From Acidobacteria bacterium 13_1_20CM_3_53_8 (GTDB lineage: Bacteria; Acidobacteriota; Blastocatellia; Pyrinomonadales; Pyrinomonadaceae), in the NCBI GenBank assembly GCA_001920415.1, contig MNJR01000028.1:1-64000 (forward strand): DNA of 64,000 nucleotides. Direction: 5' to 3'. Both the position numbers and the translations under genes were made by a program. Shown piece by piece: positions 51,841-62,093 of this stretch (position 1 is the stretch's first letter; each line of letters opens with the position of its first letter). Below the pieces are notes generated by a model. That model worked only from the letters and a program-made list of their open reading frames with translations. It was not told where the DNA came from and made no database searches.

Positions 51841-52146
51841 ATGAAAAGATTTTTATTCGCCGCCATCATATTTGTTCTGTCTGTAGCGTACATCTCCGGC
51901 GCGCAGTCGCAAGGAAGCAGTCAAGCTCAGAGGAATAGCAATCAGTCAGCAAAACCGAAGAAACCAAAGACGTACGGAGCGCGCATCAAACACAACAACA
52001 ACTCATCAGGTGCTGCTGCTGCGCCTTCACCGACTGCTACGCACTCCGCTTCGACCGCAAGCAACACACAACAGCGAACGAACGGCGCTGCCGCGTCGTC
52101 AGCGCCGCAAGCGAACACTTCATCAAACGGCGCGGAGATGCCGTAG
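51841..52146 (+). pseudogene. N-terminal fragment of a frameshifted TPR/SLBB export protein
   Basis: Signal peptide FLFAAIIFVLSVAYISGAQS and a Ser/Asn/Ala-rich low-complexity stretch, ending ANTSSNGAEMP. The next gene's TPR frame is open upstream of its ATG and reads GDAVEAYKKAINLKPDD; restoring one G in the GG at 52134-52135 joins the two as NGAGDAVEAYKK. I therefore read this as the 5' part of one gene broken by a one-base loss, or an assembly error. No slippery site for programmed frameshifting is present. Confidence 0.65.
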
Positions 52147-52208
52147 AGGCTTACAAGAAAGCCATCAACCTGAAACCGGATGACGCGCAGACGCATTACG
52201 AGCTTGGC

Positions 52209-53510
52209 ATGGCTTACTACAGCCTGAACCTTTACGGCGACGCGGCGGCGGAATACAAACAGGCCACCCGTCTTAATCCTAAATCGGCGGACGCGCATTT
52301 TCGTCTGGGCTGGATGAATTACGTGCTTGGCAAGAAGCACGCGGCTACAGAAGAGTACGAGACGTTGAAACAGCTTGACCCACAGATGGCTCAGAAGCTC
52401 TATAGAATCATCAACGAGCAGAGTGGAAACGCTACAGCAGAGCATACCAATGCTTCACCTCAAACGAGTGCTGCGAACGAGCAATCAACTCAAACAGCAG
52501 CGACGCAGCCTGAGCCGACCGTAACAACCGTGCTCAGACCTCCGTCCGACTCTGCGCCAACTGTGACTGCCTCGCCCGCTAACAACTCGACTGCAACGCT
52601 GAACAACCACACTCCATCTTCAACGGCGGCGACTTCGACCGCGCCACCTTCAGGCGCTTCCGGCAATTCATCGAACAGTGCGAACTCTGCGACAGCACCC
52701 GCCGCTTCAACGCCTAACGAAACTTCTTCGACAGACGCTGCTGCGTTCGCTGCGGCTTCCGTCGCGGCAGCCAATGCGCCGCCGACCGCCATCTACCGCG
52801 TTGGCGTAGGCGATGTGCTGGACGTTCGCGTCGCCAATAGCGCAAGCGGTCGCTCTACGCTTTACACTGTGCTGGATGGAGGAGTGCTGGATTTTCCGTT
52901 AGCGGGCGGGCTAATCAAGATTGCGGGGATGACGACCGAGCAGGTGAGCGCGCGTCTTGCGGGCGAGCTTCGTCGTCGTAACGTGCAGGACGGCACGCAG
53001 GTTCTGGTGAGCGTGCGCGAATTCGCAAGCCACACGATTTTGGTGAGCGGGCTGGTAAACTATCCCGGCTCAAGAGTCTTAAGGCGCGAAGCAGTCCCGC
53101 TCTATGTAGTGCTCGCCGAAGCCCAGCCGCGACCCGATGCTGGACGAGTCCTTATCATGCGCGACGGCGCGCAAATACCGACCGTTGACCTGAGCGACCC
53201 GGCGACGACGAGCGTGCTCGTGCAGCCGGGCGACGTGATAACCGTCTCGGCTCGCCAGCAGCAGTTCTATTACATAGGCGGTCGCGTCAATTCGCCCGGA
53301 CAGAAAATCTTCCAGTCCGGCATCACGCTCACGCAGGCTATCTTAGCGGCGGGGGGACTTACGCGCTCAGGCGAAAACACGGTCGAGGTTTCGCGCGAGG
53401 GCACGGATGGACGACTGACCACCACGCGCTACGTCCTGCGCGACATCAAAACGGGCAAAACTCAAGACCCGCACGTTCAACCGGGCGACCGGATAGAAGT
53501 AGGACACTGA
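52209..53510 (+). CDS. TPR / SLBB polysaccharide-export protein (3' part of a frameshifted gene)
   Basis: A 433-residue product. The start contains TPR units (AYYSLNLYGDAAAEYKQATRLNP, AHFRLGWMNYVLGKKHAATEEY), followed by a Ser/Thr/Asn/Ala-rich region (about 75-190). Next comes a polysaccharide biosynthesis/export domain (AIYRVGVGDVLDVRVANSASGRS... AGMTTEQVSARLAGELRRR) and two SLBB domains (HTILVSGLVNYPGSRVLRREAVPLYVVLAEA and QFYYIGGRVNSPGQKIFQSG). This is the layout of Wza-like outer-membrane auxiliary proteins with extra TPRs. The ATG at 52209 lies within the TPR region, so the true start is probably in the 51841 frame. Confidence 0.82.
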   Translation: MAYYSLNLYGDAAAEYKQATRLNPKSADAHFRLGWMNYVLGKKHAATEEYETLKQLDPQMAQKLYRIINEQSGNATAEHTNASPQTSAANEQSTQTAATQPEPTVTTVLRPPSDSAPTVTASPANNSTATLNNHTPSSTAATSTAPPSGASGNSSNSANSATAPAASTPNETSSTDAAAFAAASVAAANAPPTAIYRVGVGDVLDVRVANSASGRSTLYTVLDGGVLDFPLAGGLIKIAGMTTEQVSARLAGELRRRNVQDGTQVLVSVREFASHTILVSGLVNYPGSRVLRREAVPLYVVLAEAQPRPDAGRVLIMRDGAQIPTVDLSDPATTSVLVQPGDVITVSARQQQFYYIGGRVNSPGQKIFQSGITLTQAILAAGGLTRSGENTVEVSREGTDGRLTTTRYVLRDIKTGKTQDPHVQPGDRIEVGH

Positions 53511-53730
53511 AGAAGGCAAAAGTAAAAAGGTAAAAGGTAAAAGTGAAGAAGGTTCAGTACACTGGAAACTAAATTTTCTGATGTTTCAATCAAAACCTGC
53601 AAGCTGGCAGACCGCCTTGTTCTCGACGATGAGCATTCTTGGGCTAATCTTGAAATGTGAACAAACTTAGTTTCCAGTCTATTCAGTTCCTTCCTTACTT
53701 TTGCCTTTTACCTTTTTACTTTTGCCTTCT
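53511..53730. repeat. Low-complexity palindrome with an inserted second palindrome
   Basis: The outer arms and centre are those of the 51615 and 54462 copies (AAAGTAAAAAGGTAAAAGG and inverse, centre GTGAAGAAGGTT...CCTTCCTTAC). Inside the centre lie 110-120 bp ending in ACTGGAAACTAA (53561-53572) and TTAGTTTCCAGT (53668-53679), an inverted pair, so one element seems to sit in another. The gap to 54035 holds no other gene. Confidence 0.75.
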
Positions 53731-54034
53731 TCTTCCCTTTCGGTCAAACTGAAATCTGTTTGACTTATTTGGTCGCTCAAATTGAAAGTTATTGACAGGG
53801 CGGTTGCTTTGATTTAGTTTAGAAGTTGCCCCACCGTTATTTCCCCTTTCGCTGGCGGTCTCTTATACCTCATTTGATTCAGTTAAAGCAGTTAGCCGCT
53901 TTTCCGTATTGAAGAACATAGGGCAAATCTTGGCGCATCTCTCCAACATAAACCGAGAGGGCACACTGCTTGCAAACCGTATTCGAGGCGCATCTCTCGC
54001 GCGCCGTCTGATTTCATAGGAATCACAGATCAAC

Positions 54035-54463
54035 ATGAACGTCGCAGAAGTTTCAGCAATCGCAACCCAAAGCGCCATCCATTCTTCTCCCTCCATACAA
54101 CAAGCGCGCCCGCGCGTGCTTTTGGTCGAAGACGACGCGGCTGTGCGTCGCTATCTTGAAGTAGTGCTGCTAAGAGCAGGCTATGAGGTTACGACCGCCG
54201 CAGACGGACTCGAAGCGATGAAGGCCGTAATGTCGTCAGGCTTCGATGCAGTAATCACTGATGCAGTCATGCCGCACTTGGGCGGTCACGAGCTTTGCCG
54301 CTTTATACGCCGCCATCCGAAACTTTCCAGCGTGCCCGTCATAATTCTCAGCGCGCTAGAGAACACAAACACAGCGACCGAAGAAGAGGAAGCTAACGCA
54401 CGCTTGCTCAAGCCCGTACGCCCGGACGAACTTTCGGCCTGCATCGCAAAACTGTTGGAATAA
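54035..54463 (+). CDS. Response regulator consisting of a receiver domain only
   Basis: A 142-residue protein. The receiver fold has the acidic pair VLLVEDDAAVRRYLE, phospho-acceptor Asp76 in DAVITDAVMP, switch Ser in VPVIILSALEN and Lys126 in LLKPVRP. There is no output domain, so it resembles CheY-type or stand-alone regulators. No histidine kinase is adjacent. An unstructured N-terminus of about 25 residues precedes the fold. The gene ends inside a palindrome arm and converges with ald. Confidence 0.9.
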   Translation: MNVAEVSAIATQSAIHSSPSIQQARPRVLLVEDDAAVRRYLEVVLLRAGYEVTTAADGLEAMKAVMSSGFDAVITDAVMPHLGGHELCRFIRRHPKLSSVPVIILSALENTNTATEEEEANARLLKPVRPDELSACIAKLLE

Positions 54464-54535
54464 GTAAAAAGGTAAAAGGCAAAAGTGAAGAAGGTTGAAT
54501 CCCTTCCTTACTTTTGCCTTTTACCTTTTTACTTT
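54462..54535. repeat. Low-complexity palindrome (AAAGTAAAAAGGTAAAAGGC type)
   Basis: Arms AAGTAAAAAGGTAAAAGGC and the inverse around AAAAGTGAAGAAGGTTGAATC. It overlaps the stop codon of the response-regulator gene and abuts that of ald, so it may serve as a two-way terminator. Confidence 0.85.
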
Positions 54536-54539
54536 TGAC

Positions 54540-55679
54540 TTATCTTAAGGCTGTCGCGCTGGCCGTTCCTATTACCTCGTCAATCGGAGTGTATTCGATT
54601 CCCTGCGCCGCCGAGACCGCCTCGTAGGTGCAGTGTCCGGCGTATGTGTTGACGCCCTCTTTCAATCCCGGGTCGGATTTGATGGCTTTAGTGAAATCTA
54701 GATTCGCAAGTTTCAGGGCGTAAGGCAGCGTAGCGTTCGTCAGCGCGAACGTTGAGGTGCGCGGCACAGCCCCCGGCATGTTCGCCACGCCGTAATGGAG
54801 CACGCCTTCTTCATAATAAGTCGGCTTCGAGTGTGTCGTTGCATGCGTCGTCTCGAAGCATCCGCCCTGATCCACAGCGACATCAACTACGACCGCTCCG
54901 TTCGGAACATCCTTCAGCATGTTACGCGTGACCAATCTGGGAGCGGCTGCGCCCGGCACCAGCACAGCGCCTATGATTAGGTCGGCCTGCGAGATCACAT
55001 CGTGAATCATGTAGGCAGAGGAAGCCAGCGTAGAAATTTTCGAAAGGAAGATGTCATCCAGTTCGCGCAAGCGGTCAAGGTTCTTATCAATGATTGTCAC
55101 GTACGCGCCCATGCCTACGGCAATCTTCGCTGAGTTCGTGCCGACCACTCCACCGCCAAGTATGACCACGCGAGCGGCTGGCACGCCCGGCACGCCGCCC
55201 AGAAGGATTCCACGACCGCCCGCCATCTTCTCAAGGTAATGAGCGCCGACCTGCACGGCCATGCGCCCCGCCACTTCCGACATAGGAGTGAGCAGAGGAA
55301 GCGTGCCGCGCCTATCCGTAATGGTCTCGTAAGCGACGCCCGTGACTTTTCTTTCGAGCAGTTGTCTTGTCAACTCAGGCTCAGGCGCAAGATGAAGATA
55401 AGTGAATAGCAGTTGGCCTTCGCGCATGCGCGGGTATTCGGGCGCAATCGGCTCTTTCACTTTCACAATCATCTCGCCTTCGGCCCAAACGTCGTCGGCA
55501 GAATCAAGCATGGTCGCGCCCGCACGCTGGTAGAGCGAGTCTTCAAAACCAGAGCCTTCACCCGCGCTTCTTTCGACAACGACCCTGTGCCCCGCGTCCG
55601 TCAACGCGCGCACACCGGCAGGAGTCAGACCAACTCTGTACTCGTTATCCTTAATCTCTTTCGGAAGTCCAACAATCAT
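54540..55679 (-). CDS. ald: Alanine dehydrogenase
   Basis: A 379-residue NAD-dependent enzyme interconverting L-alanine and pyruvate plus ammonia. Start [20 protein letters not shown] is diagnostic, with the catalytic Lys region ([27 protein letters not shown]), His/Asp of the active site ([25 protein letters not shown]), NAD motif [24 protein letters not shown] and C-terminal [19 protein letters not shown]. Length equals other bacterial Ald. Transcribed alone toward the response regulator. Confidence 0.96.
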   Translation of the reverse strand: MIVGLPKEIKDNEYRVGLTPAGVRALTDAGHRVVVERSAGEGSGFEDSLYQRAGATMLDSADDVWAEGEMIVKVKEPIAPEYPRMREGQLLFTYLHLAPEPELTRQLLERKVTGVAYETITDRRGTLPLLTPMSEVAGRMAVQVGAHYLEKMAGGRGILLGGVPGVPAARVVILGGGVVGTNSAKIAVGMGAYVTIIDKNLDRLRELDDIFLSKISTLASSAYMIHDVISQADLIIGAVLVPGAAAPRLVTRNMLKDVPNGAVVVDVAVDQGGCFETTHATTHSKPTYYEEGVLHYGVANMPGAVPRTSTFALTNATLPYALKLANLDFTKAIKSDPGLKEGVNTYAGHCTYEAVSAAQGIEYTPIDEVIGTASATALR

Positions 55680-55758
55680 AGCCTCGCTCCGAATTATTTA
55701 GTGTAAGAGCTTGCATACCTTGCAATGGTTTATGAAAGAACATGGCGACGAGAAAGTT

Positions 55759-55980
55759 TTAAGCCTCAACAAGCTCCTCTTCTTTCTCAAACTCGCTCGG
55801 ATGTAATGATAGATACTCGCGTACTTCTAAATTCATGCGGGCAATCTCAGCAAGGAAACCTCCCGCAGAAGCTTTATAGTTAGCAGGATTTGTCTCGGTC
55901 TTGCGCAAATGACCAACTATTCGGTAGAAGTGCTGGATTCGCTCCAATGTTGCTTGTAATTCAAGATCGTTCTTAATCAC
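55759..55980 (-). CDS. Small helical protein, partner of the nucleotidyltransferase
   Basis: A 73-residue, mostly alpha-helical protein (LELQATLERIQHFYRIVGHLRKTETNP then GFLAEIARMNLEVREYLSLHPSEFEKEE). It overlaps the upstream nucleotidyltransferase gene by 8 bp, implying coupling. Small helical proteins of this pattern are frequent next to toxin-like enzymes and are called antitoxin-like in several genomes. No DNA-binding motif is evident. Function not shown. Confidence 0.7.
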   Translation of the reverse strand: MIKNDLELQATLERIQHFYRIVGHLRKTETNPANYKASAGGFLAEIARMNLEVREYLSLHPSEFEKEEELVEA

Positions 55981-56415
55981 GATTTATTACCTCGACAATT
56001 CCGCGCCTTGTCTTACCGCGCTTGGTTTGCCAATGCTCAATTAACTCCTGCTCACTGCCTAGAATTGATAGACGACGCATCCAGAAAATGCTTGCTCCGA
56101 TGTCGTCCTCCGCAGTCAGATGCTCAAAGAGCGTCGCAGTTTCACCTGATGTTCGGCTCTTATCAAATCCATCTTCCATTAGCAGAAAGATGTCAACATC
56201 GTTCGGTGACGGCTTGGCTGTAACGAATGAGCCGTAGATGATAAAGCGTGCAACGTGCCCTGTGCTGTTCGCTAGATAGTAAATGCGTATCAGTCTTTGA
56301 GCAACGATTCGGCGTTGCGTTGTTCCCGACCCAAAATGCTCAATGACATCGGCCAAAATGGCTTGGTGAATTCCAATCGGCAAATCGCCGCGCTCGTCAA
56401 ACTCAGGCCACTGCT

Positions 56416-56419
<4 letters not shown>
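55973..56419 (-). CDS. Nucleotidyltransferase-fold protein (MNT-like)
   Basis: A 148-residue protein of the DNA polymerase beta-like nucleotidyltransferase fold. The active-site signature is [21 protein letters not shown] with Gly63-Ser64 and acidic Asp74 and Asp76; a third acidic residue could lie in [14 protein letters not shown]. It resembles the minimal nucleotidyltransferases of toxin-antitoxin-like modules, which transfer AMP to a partner. Here the partner is a 73-residue helical protein. Its ATG overlaps the stop of the aldehyde dehydrogenase gene (ATGA), a rare connection for a mobile-type module. Confidence 0.75.
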
Positions 56420-57981
<1,562 letters not shown>

Positions 57982-57992
57982 AAGAAGGTGAA

Positions 57993-58062
57993 TAGTAAAT
58001 GGTAAATGGTAAATGGATTAAAGCAGTTCTTTCCATTTACCATTTACCATTCACCATTTACT
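57993..58062. repeat. Low-complexity palindrome (AGTAAATGGTAAATGG type)
   Basis: Left arm AGTAAATGGTAAATGGTAAA and its inverse TTTACCATTTACCATTCACC around ATTAAAGCAGTTCTTT. The stop codon of the DegP-like gene lies in the right arm. Confidence 0.82.
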
Positions 58063-59641
58063 GATATGTGAATTGCACTATGCGTTGTTCCACGCGCTCG
58101 GTCTCGTGGTTCCAGCGCGAGACGTTGAGCACTACGGGGTCGCCCGCTTTCAAGCTGTCAACGACGCGCTGAAACTCTGCGAGCGTGGTGACGGGCACGC
58201 GGTTGATGCGCGTGATTACGTCGCCTTCTCTGACGAGCGGGAATGTGTCCGGGCTTGCGTCCATCAGAATCCCGCTTGGGTCAACGTCTTTGACGAAGAG
58301 ACCGCGAATGCCTACCAAGTGATTCTCGCTAGCCATCTGCGGCGTCAACTCAGCGAGCGTCAGGCCGAGCTTGATGCTGTTGTTGACGGCTTGCGGCTGA
58401 TTCTTCTTCTGCTGATCCGGCGTCTCTTCTTCGTGCGGAGCAAGGCTAGGGGGTCGCTCGCCGACCGTAATGTTCGCAGTGCGCCGCTCCATGTGGTTGT
58501 TAACGTCGCGCAGGTAAGCAACTGCGGCGGTCTGCCCGACGGGCGTTGACGCAACCTTGTTGATTAAGTCCTGCGCGTTCTCTATTGGCTGGCCGTTGAA
58601 TTCAACGATCACGTCGTTGGCTTGAATGCCTGCCTTGGCCGCCGGGCCGTCCTGATCGCGCACGTCCATAACAATTGCGCCGCGCGCATCCTGTAGACCG
58701 TAAACATGCGCATACTCAGACTTCACAGAATCAAGGAAGATGCCAAGGTATCCGCGACGCACACGTCCTTGCGACATGATCTGCTTGTAGACAAACGATG
58801 CTTCGTTGGCGGGAAGAGCGAAACCTATTCCGTTGTAATCTCCTGTAGAGGTCGCAATCTGCGAGTTCACTCCAATGACTTCGCCGCGCATGTTGACGAG
58901 CGGGCCGCCCGAGTTGCCGCGATTGATAGCAGCATCTGTTTGCAGAAATCTCTGAAAACTTGTGAAGTAGCGCGTCTCTCTCTCCTTCTTCGAGATAATT
59001 CCGGCGGTCACGGTCTGGTCTAAGCCGAAAGGCGAACCTATGGCGAGCACCCAGTCTCCTACCTGCACGTCGTCCGAATTGCCCAGCTTCACAACTGGCA
59101 GGTCGTGCGAAGATTCAACCTTGATTACGGCTAGGTCAGTCTCTTCGTCCGTGCCCACGACCTTGCCGCGAAACTGCTCGCCCGATTGAAGGCGAACGTT
59201 GATGCGCGTCGCACCATGAACGACATGCTGGTTCGTCAATATTAGACCCTTAGCATCAACTATGAATCCGCTGCCGACGCCGCGCGCAGGCCGTCGTACC
59301 TGACGGCGCAGTTGGTCAAGCATCGAACGCGAGGCTTGATCCTGACCCTGACCATCCTCGTCGCTGTCGTCTGCGATTTCAGGCGCGGTCGTAACCGTGT
59401 CAATGTTGACGACGGCAGGCTCTACGCGTTTGGCTATCTCTGCGAACGATGCCGAGAGCGCTTCGGGCGCGTGCGCAACCTGCACTTCACTCTGAGCGCG
59501 CGTTGGCTTGCCTGCGAGGAAAGCTCCTATGCCAAGCCCCGCGACTAGACACGCCGCCGCGAGCGCAACTATCCAGACACGCAGTCGCTGCAAGATAGCT
59601 TTTTCCGTGTCCGTCATTTGATTCTTAGGAAGTTCGTACAT
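58058..59641 (-). CDS. DegP/HtrA-like serine protease with two PDZ domains
   Basis: A 527-residue membrane-anchored or secreted protease. One hydrophobic N-terminal helix (VWIVALAAACLVAGLGIGAFLAG), trypsin-like domain with the triad as His in ILTNQHVVHGA, Asp in DEETDLAVIKV and Ser in NRGNSGGPLV, then PDZ 1 (GYLGIFLDSVK... IQANDVIVEFNGQPI) and PDZ 2 (GLFVKDVDPSGILMDASPDTFPLVREGDVITRINRVP). It handles misfolded envelope proteins. The linker between the helix and protease is acidic/Gln-rich. Transcribed alone; a palindrome sits at its end. Confidence 0.94.
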   Translation of the reverse strand: MYELPKNQMTDTEKAILQRLRVWIVALAAACLVAGLGIGAFLAGKPTRAQSEVQVAHAPEALSASFAEIAKRVEPAVVNIDTVTTAPEIADDSDEDGQGQDQASRSMLDQLRRQVRRPARGVGSGFIVDAKGLILTNQHVVHGATRINVRLQSGEQFRGKVVGTDEETDLAVIKVESSHDLPVVKLGNSDDVQVGDWVLAIGSPFGLDQTVTAGIISKKERETRYFTSFQRFLQTDAAINRGNSGGPLVNMRGEVIGVNSQIATSTGDYNGIGFALPANEASFVYKQIMSQGRVRRGYLGIFLDSVKSEYAHVYGLQDARGAIVMDVRDQDGPAAKAGIQANDVIVEFNGQPIENAQDLINKVASTPVGQTAAVAYLRDVNNHMERRTANITVGERPPSLAPHEEETPDQQKKNQPQAVNNSIKLGLTLAELTPQMASENHLVGIRGLFVKDVDPSGILMDASPDTFPLVREGDVITRINRVPVTTLAEFQRVVDSLKAGDPVVLNVSRWNHETERVEQRIVQFTYQ

Positions 59642-59800
59642 AACTCTTAAAACCGCCTTCTCGGAAGAACCGCAATCGTCGTAGAGATTTGAGATGGCCT
59701 ACATCTCCTATTTCGACTCATGTTCGGATGACACGAGGTGAGATTCAAGTATAACGAAACAATGATTAAGCCGCAAAGCAGAAGGAGGAGACGCGGGCGA

Positions 59801-59932
59801 AGAAGTCAAAAGGAAAAAGGTAAAAGGCAAAAGGAAGTCTGAAACCACTTTTAATAAAAAGATTGGCTTCCGCTACACTTTTGCCTTTTTACTTTTACCT
59901 TTTGCCTTCCCTTTGCCTTTTACCTTTCTTTC
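59801..59932. repeat. Low-complexity palindrome (AAAAGGAAAAAGGTAAAAGGC type)
   Basis: Imperfect arms of AAGGTAAAAGGCAAAAGG words and the inverse around a 45-nt centre. It lies between the DegP-like gene and the broken transporter gene, reaching the last codons of the latter. Confidence 0.7.
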
Positions 59933-60877
59933 ACTGCGCCGCCGCATCCTCCGGCAGATCAATGCTGATGTCCGCATCGTCATCTTCAATCATGACGGCT
60001 GCGCCTCTCATACGCCTTCGTTCACTCCATCGAAGCTCTGAGATGATTATGCCAGCGAAGATGAGCGCCGCGCCTATTGTCCCGCGCCCGCCCATCCACT
60101 CGCTCGCCCCGTGCAATGCAACAGCGAAGAGAGTTGCGAAGACAGGCTCAAGGCTGAAGATGATTGCAGCGTGAGTTGCGGACATGCGCCCCTGCCCCCA
60201 TGTCCACAATAGAAACGTGACGACTATGCCTATGAGCGAGAGATAAACGATTTGCAGAACGATTGGCATTGAGAAGACGAGCGGCGCGGATTCGTGCATG
60301 ATGACTTCGGGCAAAGATGACGCGGGCAGCGCACGAGTAGCGAGCCGAAACAGAGTCCAGACAATCAATATCAGAATTGCTGCCGACGAAATCTGCAAGA
60401 CAGTCAACTGCCGCATCTCAACCCGTTTCGCATAGACGCTTAGCAGCGTGATGTGCGTTGCGAACGTATCAGAATCCCGCCCACGCTTGCCAGGACAACG
60501 CCGACCAGATTTTCAAAGCTTGGCCGCACGCGCAAAACCACGAGCGCCACGAACGGCACTAGCGGCGTAGTCAGCCCCGTGATGAAAGCAGACTTCGACG
60601 GCGTAGTGTAAATCTGTCCGATGGCCTGCACAGTGAAACCGCAGACCATCAGCGCGCCGAGGCTAGCTCCCATCTTCCACTCGCGCGCACGCGCCGCTAC
60701 GAACTGTTTTGGAAAGAGCGCGACCAGAGCAAGGCTCGCAATAACGAAGCGCACGCATATATACGCGAGCGGCGGCCAGTGCGCCAGCACCTCCTTCGCC
60801 ATGACGAACGTAGAACCCCATATCAACGTCACCACAACGAGCGCGCCATCAGCAGCGAGATTTGATTTCAGACGCAT
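59931..60877 (-). pseudogene. EamA/DMT-family transporter disrupted by a frameshift
   Basis: The first ORF (60877-60440) gives the N-terminal EamA half (DGALVVVTLIWGSTFVMAKEVLAHWPPL... GLTTPLVPFVALVVLRVRPSFENLVGVVLASVGGIL) and then stops in a wrong frame. The second ORF (60416-59931) gives the C-terminal half (SLIGIVVTFLLWTWGQGRMSATHAAIIFSLEPVFATLFAVALHG). Reading the second frame upstream gives DTFATHITLLSVYAKRVEMRQLTVLQI, the missing helix. About 20 residues of the usual linker and helix start are absent, so it looks like an out-of-frame deletion rather than a single base error. An acidic tail ends the protein. Probably inactive. Confidence 0.75.
60440..60877 (-). pseudogene. N-terminal EamA fragment of the broken transporter
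   Basis: Five membrane helices of the first EamA repeat, intact until GGILIR, followed by seven out-of-frame residues and a stop at 60440. Start ATG at 60877 is after a short AT-rich repeat region. Confidence 0.7.
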
Positions 60878-60904
60878 AAAGACAGTGATAAGTAACGAGC
60901 AAGA

Positions 60905-60996
60905 ATAATTTTTAATTTTTCATTCTAAGTTTTAGGAAAGAAGCGAAAGCTTCCACTTAAACTGAAAACTTAATGCTGAAAATTTAAGATTAAAAA
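60905..60996. repeat. Degenerate low-complexity palindrome
   Basis: Words of TTTTTAATTTTTCATTC and AACTGAAAACTTAATGCTG type, with the centre GGAAAGAAGCGAAAGCTTCC. The arms are imperfect. The centre resembles that of the palindromes at 34868 and 49989. Confidence 0.5.
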
Positions 60997-61012
60997 TGAT
61001 TCCCGTCACTCT

Positions 61013-61969
61013 TCACTGTCTTAAGAGGACTTTCAGCACTCCGCGCTCGGTCGCGCGTTGCATGGCGCGTACGCCTTTCGAGAGCGGATACTGTTCGCTG
61101 ATTAAGCTCTCAACATCAACCGAACTGTTTTTAAGAAGCTCCAGCGCCGGGGCGAAGCGACCGCAGCGCGAGCCAACGACGCTGATCTCGTCAACAACTA
61201 AGCGCGCCGCATCCATTCTGGTCGCGCCGTGAAAAGTTGATTTCAGAACGAGCGTGCCGCGCGGGCGCAGAAGTTTCAGCGCGAGCGCAAAGCCCGACTC
61301 CGCGCCAGAAGCTTCAACGACCAGATCGAACGCTCTGAAACGCTTTTCGGCATCTTCAACCTTTTCAGTCTCTATGCCGCGCTCTCTCACCACGCGCATC
61401 TTCTCTTCATGCTTTCCAACGAGAGTGACGGGCGCACCCGTCAAACAGAGCGCCTGCGCGCACAGCAATCCAAGTTTGCCATCGCCTATGACGGCAACGC
61501 ACGTCTCTTCAGTCAACGTCACGCGCTCTGTGATTCCCCACGCTGCCGCTAACGGCTCTGTGAAGACTGCGCGCTCATTTGTGATTTCATCCGGCACGGG
61601 CAGCAGATTGACAACAGGCAGCCGTAAAAATTCCGCGTGCGCGCCGTCGCGTCCCATTATGCCTAGCACTGTTCGCGTCGCGCAGTGACGCGAATCATTC
61701 TTCATGCACAACTCGCAAGAGGCACAACCAGCATTTATCTCGCCGACAACTCGCTTTCCAACCAGATGCGCAGCATCCGGCGCTTCTTCGACCACACCAA
61801 CGAACTCGTGTCCAATAGTCCCCTCGAATCCCGCGTAGCCGCGCACAATCTCAACATCAGTATTACAAATTCCCGAAAGCAAGACGCGCACAACCGCCTC
61901 TTCACGCGCCGTCGGCCTCTCGACCTCACGCACATTGAGCTTCTTGTTCTCGTAACGAAGTGCAAGCAT
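61013..61969 (-). CDS. Zinc-type alcohol dehydrogenase (MDR superfamily)
   Basis: A 318-residue medium-chain dehydrogenase. Catalytic zinc ligands are in GICNTDVEIVRGY and FEGTIGHEFVGVV; the structural zinc lobe has Cys in INAGCASCELCMKNDSRHC. The NAD(P) domain contains CVAVIGDGKLGLLCAQALCLTG, then FDLVVEASGAESGFALALKLLRPRGTLVLKST. The short length and ERVTLTEETC are as in threonine dehydrogenase or sorbitol dehydrogenase-like members. The substrate cannot be fixed. The start is right after a TTTTCAG-type palindrome. Confidence 0.9.
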   Translation of the reverse strand: MLALRYENKKLNVREVERPTAREEAVVRVLLSGICNTDVEIVRGYAGFEGTIGHEFVGVVEEAPDAAHLVGKRVVGEINAGCASCELCMKNDSRHCATRTVLGIMGRDGAHAEFLRLPVVNLLPVPDEITNERAVFTEPLAAAWGITERVTLTEETCVAVIGDGKLGLLCAQALCLTGAPVTLVGKHEEKMRVVRERGIETEKVEDAEKRFRAFDLVVEASGAESGFALALKLLRPRGTLVLKSTFHGATRMDAARLVVDEISVVGSRCGRFAPALELLKNSSVDVESLISEQYPLSKGVRAMQRATERGVLKVLLRQ

Positions 61970-61972
61970 GAA

Positions 61973-62080
61973 ACAGTTTTCAGTTTTTAGTTTTCAGTTC
62001 TCAGTTCGTAGTTTTCAGTTTTCAGAAGAAGAGCGAGCAGGCTTTTACTTAAAACTGAAAACTGCAAACTAAAAACTGCT
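61973..62080. repeat. Low-complexity palindrome (CAGTTTTCAGTTTTTAG type)
   Basis: Left arm with CAGTTTTCAGTTTTTAG words, centre GAAGAAGAGCGAGCAGGC, right arm ACTGAAAACTGCAAAC. Same words as the palindromes at 7457 and 34868. Confidence 0.8.
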
Positions 62081-62093
62081 CTTATCGCTGCTC

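Noticed and set aside
52100-52150. Programmed ribosomal frameshift in the TPR/SLBB gene
   Set aside because: No X XXY YYZ slippery heptamer or downstream stem is seen; a one-base loss explains the data more simply.
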